From Anthoceros angustus (lineage: Eukaryota > Streptophyta > Anthocerotopsida > Anthocerotales > Anthocerotaceae), in NCBI GenBank assembly GCA_010909165.1, contig VJWM01000205.1, forward strand, positions 1 to 64,000: a stretch of 64,000 bases of DNA, written 5' to 3'. Numbering within the stretch: the stretch's first letter is position 1; the number at the start of each line of letters is the position of its first letter. The notes beneath the pieces are model-generated. The model searched no databases, had not been told where the DNA came from, and saw only the letters and a list, made by a program, of their open reading frames with translations. Positions 57,405 to 64,000 of the stretch are shown here, in pieces. Position numbers and translations under genes: made by a program.

Positions 57405-58530
57405 GCTCAATTTCGCCTGGCGAACGATGGCAAGCGGAGCAAGAAGGATTTGGCGGATGCGGCCACCGACCTCCTCCCAAGCGGAGCAAGAAGGAGGAGG
57501 AGGAGGAGGAGGAGGAGGAGGAGGAGGAGGAGGAGGCGAGAGGTGGTGAGCAAGCCAAGGGTGGGCATGCATCGGGCAAGCGAAATCTTTCTTATCCCCG
57601 ATCACGAGATTCGAGGCGAGGTGGAAAGAGGGGAGCTGGAGTGAGAAGTCACAAAGCCCTGGCGGCCGCCCATTCCTTCGCCTTCACCTACGAGGAGGCT
57701 GTGATCATTCGCGCACCGGATCCTGTCCACTGCTGAGAAAGATTGGATGGTGACATGATGCGAGCCGAGGATGAGAACGCTCGACTCCACTATTGAAATT
57801 GTGGATCATGGGTTATAGGGAGCATTGCCTAACCAAAGAGCGAGGGCTGGATGGGTAGTATGGGCGACCACGGACATGGACGAGAAGAACCTTGTTCACG
57901 TTGTTTTGCACAACAAGGCCTCGGAGTTTGACGCAGTTGATTCAAGACCCTCAAATGTATAGGGCGTATGAGCTCGGTCCATGGGTTTCATGCTAAGAAA
58001 TGTGGTCCTCCCGAGCTTGTCGAGGTATTTCGGGAAGCAATGCGACAACCGAGTGTAAGCACAGAGTTGCCATTCACATGTAAATTTTTTTTTGTTGAGT
58101 TTGTGTCTCTGATGATGTGCTTACTCCTCTGATTTCCATCATGTTTGCTGTTTCGCAGCCACCCAGTAGGAAGAGCTCTTATCAGACTGTTGTGTGGAAA
58201 GGTGTCGGAGACTGTTGTGGCACAGGCACGTATTGTCCATGAGGAGAGCGAGAGAGCAGCTGAACAGGAATGAGGATGATGCAGATAGCCATGTACACCT
58301 GGATGCAGATAGTGAACTGGGACCATCCGACGAGGATGATGGCCCGATCCCAGATGTGCTGGGTCATTCAGATGGAGAAGGGTCGACCAAGATGAGGATA
58401 GGGATGCAGGACATCATGAACTTTGCGCTTGACCTTGTTCCTACCGTCATCGATGCGGATGATGTGGCGGGCGCCGGCCGGCGGCCCCAAGCGGATGGGG
58501 AAGACTGATGACCCCAAACCCAAACCGGTT
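57405..58530 (+). pseudogene. N-terminal part of the ParB/methyltransferase element, first copy
   Basis: Plus-strand reading with interruptions. An acidic GGA-repeat stretch (57490-57542) is followed by FAFTYEEAVII (~57680), EKDWMVT, STIEIVDHGL, TTDMDEKNLVHVVLHNKASE (~57875) and GFHAKKCGPPELVEVFREAM (~57984-58043). A GTAAGC...TTTCGCAG interval (about 58050-58159) looks like an intron. After it comes a frame with ALIRLLCGKVSETVVAQARI, then acidic DSELGPSDEDDGPIPDVLGH and IMNFALDLVPTVIDADD (to 58508). The frame is broken by TGA after WMVT and TAG after DHGL. No known domain is recognised. It is grouped with the downstream ParB and methyltransferase parts because the whole series is repeated in the same order. 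Confidence 0.5.
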
Positions 58531-58574
58531 TGTCCGATTTCCGTTGGGGAGATGGACTAGGCGCGGCGGCCGGT

Positions 58575-59660
58575 GGCGCTCGCACCGCGCAAGAAGGATT
58601 TGGCGGATGCGCGCGGTCACCGACCTCCTCCAAAAGTCCAAGGTGGAGAGTAGCGGCGGCTAGTGCACCGAGGGACGGAGGTCGGGAAGGCGATGTGGCG
58701 GCGTGTGAAGGAGGAGAGCGAGAGCAAGCCAAGGGTGGGCATGCATCGGGCGGCAAGCGAAATCCTAGCTCGACGCCCCGAAGGCGACAACGGTGGAAAG
58801 AGGGGAGCTGGAGTGAGAAGTCACAAAGCCCTGTGCCGGCCATTCCTTCGCCTTCACCTACGAGGAGGCTGTGATCATTCGGCGTCGAATGCTCGGATGG
58901 ATCCTGCCAACTTTGAGAAAGATTGGATGGTGACATGATGCGAGCCGAGGATGAGAACGCTCGGACTCCACTATTGAAATTGTGGATCATGGGTTATAGG
59001 GAGCATTGCCTAACCAAAGAGCGAGGGCTGGATGGGTAGTATGGGCGACTCGGACATGGACGAGAAGAACCGGTGTTCACGTTGTTTTGCACAACAAGGC
59101 CTCGGAGTTTGACGCAGTTGATTCAAGACCCTCAAATGTATAGGGCGTATGAGCTCGCGTCATGGGTTTCATGCTAAGAAATGTGGTCCTCCCGAGCTTG
59201 TCGAGGTATTTCGAAGCAATGCGAACCGAGTGTAAGCAGATATGCCATGGACATGTAAATTTTGTTTTGTTGAGTTTGTGTCTCGATGTGCTTTCTCCTC
59301 GATTTGCATCATGTTTCCTTCGCAGCCACCCAGTAGGAAGAGCTCTTATCATGTGGAAAAGGTGTGAGATGTTGTAGCACAGCACGTATTGTCTATGAGG
59401 AGAGCGAGAGAGCAGCAGAATGAGGATGATGATAGCCCAAAGATGCAGATAGTGAATCGGGACCATCCGACGAGGATGATGGCCCGATCCAGATGGGTCA
59501 TTCAGATGGAGAAGGGTCGACCAAGACGAGGATAGGGATGCAGGACATCATGAACTTTGCACTTTTTGTTCCTACCGTCCGCATCGATGCGGATGACAAT
59601 CGGGCGCCGGCCGGCCCCGCCTCGGATGGGGAAGACTGATGACCCCAAACCCAAACCGGT
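58575..59660 (+). repeat. N-terminal part of the ParB/methyltransferase element, second copy
   Basis: This is a head-to-tail copy of 57405-58530 with many small losses, for example in the intron-like interval (about 59230-59325) and in the acidic stretch. The word CAAACCGGTTTGTCCGATTT at both ends (58531 and 59656) marks the junction between copies. Confidence 0.8.
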
Positions 59661-59784
59661 TTGTCCGATTTCCGTTGGGGAGATGGACTAGGCCGGCCGC
59701 CCGGTGCCCATCGCACTCGCCAAGAAGGAGGAGGCGGGCGCCGGCCGGCGCCGAGCGGAAGAGGAGCCAGGGCAATGATGTTGT

Positions 59785-61010
59785 GGAGCGAGGTGGAAAA
59801 CGAAAGACAGCACCTACGGATGTCTCTGCCCAGGGGCGATGGCGATGTGGCGGCGTAGTGGGAAGAAGAAGTCGAAGATGGAGGAAAAGGGGACCATCCG
59901 GAAAACATTGCCACTGCTCATGTTCTTCTGACGAGGAAAATGGAGGATGCTATCGAGATGCACCCTTTGACACAAATTCGGGACTCGGCTTACTCCAAGA
60001 AGGTGGTTCAGAAGCAGTTAGTGAAGTTGGAGAATTTGAAACCGGCATCCCATATTACACCGGATCATGAGATAAGGAGAGTGGACGAGGCATGGGCAAA
60101 TTATTTGGCTCGTGTAATATCGAAGGGAAGGATTGAGGAGGCGTGTTGCCTCTCCTTTGCATGATCGACCCACGAGTGTGACAACCTCGCAAGTTGGTGG
60201 AAAAGGTTCGAGCGAAGAAATATGTTATGGGGTTCTTGGTGGGAACCATACCTTTGCAGCCATGAAACATTTGGCAGATATATCTCCAGGAAAACACGCT
60301 TCCAATATGTGGAAGCTCATGTGTATGAGGTGACGGTGGCGGAAATGCAGTACCAGCAGACCTGTCGATGTCGACAAAGGAAGAAGATGTCCTTCATTGA
60401 GCGGTCGTACTTGAGGGACGAATTGCTTATTGCAGGCGAGATGATGTCCAGATGACCATGAATTGGAAATTCAACCTATACCGTGTATTGGGCTTGATTG
60501 AGGACGACGGAGGTCGGGAAGGCGATGTTTACAAGCGAATAAGGTGGACAATCGGACCCACATCTTATGCATTGCCAAACAGAGGGAAGGTTTGGGACAA
60601 CGTGGATCGAATATTTTCAAAATGGGAGGTGGAGAATTCGGGGCGGAAAACATGTTCTGCGAACAAGTAAGAAGGGCAAAGGCAAACGGAAGGTACAAGA
60701 GGAGGCTAAGGTTGTTGACACTGTATACGTGAAGCCGAAGGATATGCTAGCAAAGCCGTGGAAATCGTTCAAGGATTCCATGGAGAGTGCATCGTCTCAA
60801 TACTCGACGGAGAAGGTGTTGACAGGTATTATCGACCTAAAAGGTATGGATTACGGAAGAAGTTTCGTATTATACAAGTGGCTAGGGTTAAACACTTGGG
60901 TTGCTCATCATTCGAAGAGGTTAGGCTGGAATATCCTTTGCATTCGACGAAATGATAGCTCGGTTCGACGGCATTCATTTGGAAGGTGTGCCATACTACC
61001 CATCGTTTAA
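59785..61010 (+). pseudogene. ParB-like domain region, first copy
   Basis: Frames at 59940-60164 and 60133-60333 together cover a ParB/sulfiredoxin-like domain. They show SAYSKKVVQKQLVKLENLK, then a WANYLARVISKGRIEE helix and, after a frameshift, a VGTIP/GGNHTFAAMK region. ParB-like domains bind CTP or ATP and in prokaryotes are often joined to DNA methyltransferases. Downstream frames (60452-61010) carry MNWKFNLYRVLGL and FRIIQVARVKHLGCSSFEE. Frame breaks show this copy is dead. Confidence 0.5.
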
Positions 61011-61384
61011 TGATTCTCTCATATTTTCATTTGCAAACCCTAACGTTCTTGCGGCGGGCGAGGCCACTTCCACATGTGATGTGGGGACGGGTTTGCCAGG
61101 CGGCGGCCCATCTCCACTCCATAGAACTCAAGGCTTGAGGAGGCGTAGGCGCGCCTCCTCACTGAGATCTCAGTGCATAATGTTGCATTGCATGTATGCA
61201 CTTATACTCTTTTGCCCTGCAATTGAAGGATATAGACAACTTGCGAAAATGCGGAGGACTTTAAAATTTCATTTTCGAGATCAATAATTGGAAGAGTTTG
61301 GAAGACGGCAGTGATGGCGTATAGATCTTCATGAAGGGCTGCACATTTTCTTGTTCTGTGGTGAGAAGGAGGTTCATTACCAAG

Positions 61385-62600
61385 TGGAGCGAGGTGGAAA
61401 ACGAAGAGCACCTACGGATGTCTGGCCGACGGAGACCAGCAAAGGCGATGTGGCGTAGTGGGAAGAAGAAGTCAAGAGGAGGAGGGGAGGAAGGAGGGAC
61501 CATCCGGAAAACATTGCCACTGCTCATGTTATGACGAGGAAAGGCTGGAGGATGCTATCGAGATGCAGACCCGTTGACACAAATTCGGGACTCGGCTTAC
61601 TCCAAGAAGGTGGTTCAGGAAACAGTCTTAGTGAAGTTGGAGAATTTGAAACTAGCATCCCATATTACACCAGATGCGCAGATAAGGAGAGTGGACGAGG
61701 CATGGGCAAATTATTTGGCTTGTGTAATATCGAAGGGAAGGATTGAGGAGGGCGTGTTGCCTCTCCTTTGCATGATCGACCCCGACGAGTGTGACAACCT
61801 CAGGAAGTTGGACTGGAAAAGGTTCAGGGCGAAGAAATATGTTATGGGGGTTCTTGGTGGGAACCATACTTTTGCAGCCATGAAACATTTGGCAGATATA
61901 TCTCCGGAAAACACGCCCAATATGTGGAAGCTCATGTATTGTAATGAATGAAATGTAGCGCAATGCATCACACGATGTCAGACAAAAGGAAGAAGATGTC
62001 CTTCATTGAGCAGGTCAGGTACTTGAGAGACGAATTGCTTAGTGCTAAATGAGACGATGTCCAGATGACCATGAATTGGAAATTCAATCTATACCGAGTC
62101 TTGGGCTTGATTGAGGACGACGGAGGTCGGGAAGACGATGTGTACAAGCAGAATAAGGTGGACAATCGAACCCACATCTTATGCATTGCCAAACAATGGG
62201 GGAAGGTTTGGAAGAATGTGGATCGAATATTTTCAAAATGGGAGGCTGGAGAATTGCCGAGCAGAAAAACATGTTCTCGCCGAACAAGTAAGAAGGGCAA
62301 AGGCAAACGGAAGGTACAAGAGGAGGCTAAGGTTGTTGACATCGCACGTCAAGGATATGCTAGCAAAGCCGTGGAAATCGCTCCAAGGATTCCATGGAGA
62401 GTGCGGCCGGATACTCATGACGAGAAGGTGTTGTATTATCGACCTAAAAGGTATGGATTACGGAAGAAGTTTCATGTTATACAAGTGGCTATGGTAAAAC
62501 ACTTGGGCTGCTCATCATTCAAGAGGTTAGGTGGAATATCCTTTGCATTCGACCGAAATGATAGCTCGGTTCGACGGCATTGGGAAGGTGTGCCATACTA
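61385..62600 (+). pseudogene. ParB-like domain region, second and better copy
   Basis: The frame 61574-61951 (125 residues) contains LVKLENLKLASHITPD, RRVDEAWANYLACVISKGRI, LPLLCMIDPDECDNL and KKYVMGVLGGNHTFAAMKHL. The VLGGNHTFAAMK segment corresponds to the V-x-G-G/N-H/E-R-x-x-A signature of ParB N-terminal domains, with Thr in place of the usual Arg. A 233-residue frame follows (62065-62766) with MNWKFNLYRVLGLIEDDG and YRPKRYGLRKKF. It is a tandem duplicate of 59785-61010 and leads directly into the methyltransferase part. Confidence 0.55.
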
Positions 62601-62775
62601 CCCATCGTTTAATTCTCTCATATGTCTGTTTCAAACCCTAACCTTCTTGCGCTGGCCGAGGCCACTTCCACATGTGATGTGGGGACCGAGCCTTCACGGG
62701 CCGGCCGCCTTCGATCCACTCCATAGAACTCAAGGGAGGCGCCGGCCGGCCTCACCATGCCTTTGAGATCTACGA

Positions 62776-63706
62776 GTGCATAATGTCATTGCATTGGTAT
62801 GCACTTATACTCTTTTGCCCTGCGAAGAATTGAAGGATATAGACAACTTGCAGAAAATGCCGGAGGACTTCAAAATTTCATTTTCGAGATCAATAATTGG
62901 AAGAGTTTGGAAGACGAGCTGCGGGCTGTATACAGATCTTCATGAAGGGCTGCACATTTTTACTGTTCCTGTGACTGAGAAGGAGGTTCATTACCAAGTG
63001 GAGAAGCGAGATATTCTGGAGATGCGGGGCTACCTTCGGGTGAGGAGGTACACACTATTAGTCATGGATGTGCCCAGGCTTTGATATTGGGCCTATGGAC
63101 AAACGGATGGATGCGACTATGTTGAGTACAATTTTCAACAGTTTTCATGAGAAAACCACCGGCGAAGACTTCCGCATGATTGTCATGCATGGAGTGGAGG
63201 AAGCCCACACAGTACGGGAATCGATGCGCAGGTGGTGTAAGAAGGGTGGCCTGGTGTCTTTCGTGTGGGATAAAACCAACATGAGCAATGATAGGGGCGG
63301 ATTTGAAATAGTGGAGTATGTGACTGTCGGATGGGGCTTGAAGGATGGGTGTTCAAAGGATAGAGCTCTGATGATGCCGAATGCCATGCATGGCACTTTC
63401 AACAATGGGAGGTCCGTCATAGGACATGACACTGTGGTAAAGAAGCATGTGTACTTGTCCCATGACAAGTTGGTGGTATGCCCATACCAAAGGCCTCTTG
63501 GGCTGATGATGAAATTAATCAAGACCTTCTCAAAAGAAGGGGACTAGGTGGTGGACGCATGCTCCGGAAGTGGCACAACGGTACTAGCAGCCTTGCTATG
63601 TGGAAAAAACTGCATCGCCATCGAAGCAGACTTACGGTGTGCTGGATACATCCCCCAGCGCATCCACGGATACGAGGTTCTCCCGGATGCTGAACACATG
63701 TCATAA
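62776..63706 (+). pseudogene. Beta-class DNA methyltransferase domain (N6-adenine or N4-cytosine type), decayed
   Basis: Motif order is catalytic first, SAM-binding last, as in beta-class enzymes. LRVRRYTLLVMDVP (to about 63075) corresponds to motif IV (D-x-P-x). A frameshift directly after it moves to the frame 63068-63547, which begins GFDIGPMDKRMDATM and continues with a target-recognition-sized segment. That frame ends YQRPLGLMMKLIKTFSKEGD, the usual lead-in to motif I, and then a TAG. Past the TAG the same frame gives VVDACSGSGTTVLAALLCGK and NCIAIEAD, which fits the D-x-x-x-G-S-G-T-T SAM-binding motif, and stops at 63704-63706. In life it would add a methyl group to adenine N6 or cytosine N4 in DNA; which base cannot be told. 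One frameshift and one stop make this copy non-functional. Confidence 0.72.
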
Positions 63707-64000
63707 TGAAGTTGATGTCTGGAATCCTAATACATTGGAACCGGTTACTCATGCGGCTATTCAGGTCTTGGGGCAATAAGCGGAATCTAAAACTACAAGC
63801 GAATAAGGTGGACAATCGGACCCACATCTTATGCATTGCCAAAAGCTATTCTCACCCAAAGCGTTGTCATCGTTGTTCACCTCCGCTTGGACCTGGCGGC
63901 GTGGGAGGTTGCCATATGATATCGGCTTGTAGTCCTTCCTAACAGCGGGTCTTCATCCTCCTGGCACTCAAAGAAACAACTTGGGCCTTTGAACAAACCT
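63707..64000. other. Window end; fragment copy of the ParB region linker
   Basis: Positions 63797-63842 repeat 60532-60577 almost exactly (a stretch beginning CAAGCGAATAAGGTGGACAA). The rest of the window end shows no supported feature. Confidence 0.5.

Noticed and set aside
12881-63706. Reassignment of TAG as a sense codon (as in some ulvophyte algae), suggested by TAG inside the coiled-coil and methyltransferase frames
   Set aside because: TAG ends the DRP2, CML, histidine phosphatase and 364-residue protein frames at the expected C-termini, so TAG is a normal stop here and the internal ones mark decay.
57405-63706. Bacterial contamination as the source of the methyltransferase block
   Set aside because: Not fully excluded, but the intron-like interval, multiple decayed copies, and continuity with plant-type element sequence and SUVR-derived pieces on the same contig argue against it.

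Overview
This is a nuclear window from a streptophyte (land-plant lineage). It most resembles a streptophyte green alga or a seedless plant rather than a flowering plant. The evidence is a set of intron-rich genes for plant-type proteins: a DRP2-type dynamin with PH domain, a SUVR-class WIYLD/pre-SET/SET histone methyltransferase, a TSO1/CPP double-CXC protein, a FIONA1/METTL16-type RNA methyltransferase, a WDR12 ribosome-biogenesis protein and a four-EF-hand calmodulin-like protein. Introns are short (about 80-370 bases) with GT-AG borders and are not strongly T-rich. The species cannot be fixed from the sequence alone.

Layout. 1-16.3 kb is decayed, GC-rich retroelement territory. It holds two oppositely oriented copies of an LTR-like sequence (about 5.95-6.5 kb + and 14.05-13.4 kb -), two oppositely oriented gag-like stretches, an inverted repeat at 6.85/7.45 kb, a 33-base tandem repeat at 14.4 kb, and an AT-rich island (12.1-13.35 kb) with a broken coiled-coil gene. 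16.3-49.1 kb is the genic core: DRP2 (+), a 364-residue repeat protein (-), FIO1/METTL16-like (-), CML (+), WDR12 (-), histidine phosphatase (+), CPP/TSO1 (-), SUVR (-). 49.5-64 kb is a second mobile-element block. It contains reverse-transcriptase-type remnants, a minus-strand transposase-like gene with a DUF7869-like GHTH motif, purine-rich microsatellites, and a plus-strand element that combines a ParB-like domain with a beta-class (N6-adenine/N4-cytosine type) DNA methyltransferase.

For two genes I resolved full exon structures by phase: DRP2 has 22 exons (934 residues) and SUVR has 7 exons (1093 residues).

Two observations stand out. First, the ParB-like plus DNA-methyltransferase element at 57.4-63.7 kb has prokaryote-type enzyme motifs, an apparent spliceosomal intron and head-to-tail partial copies. 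Second, local sequence is repeatedly recopied in scrambled order: DRP2 exons 4-12 are shuffled into intron 12, a DRP2 PH-domain segment sits antisense in FIO1 intron 4 inside a 1638-base tandem duplication, and SUVR exon pieces recur among the 53-56 kb repeats. Joins fall on short shared words, and copies differ mostly by loss of short repeated bases. That could be replicative template switching or an assembly-graph artefact, and it must be settled before the duplications are taken as biology.
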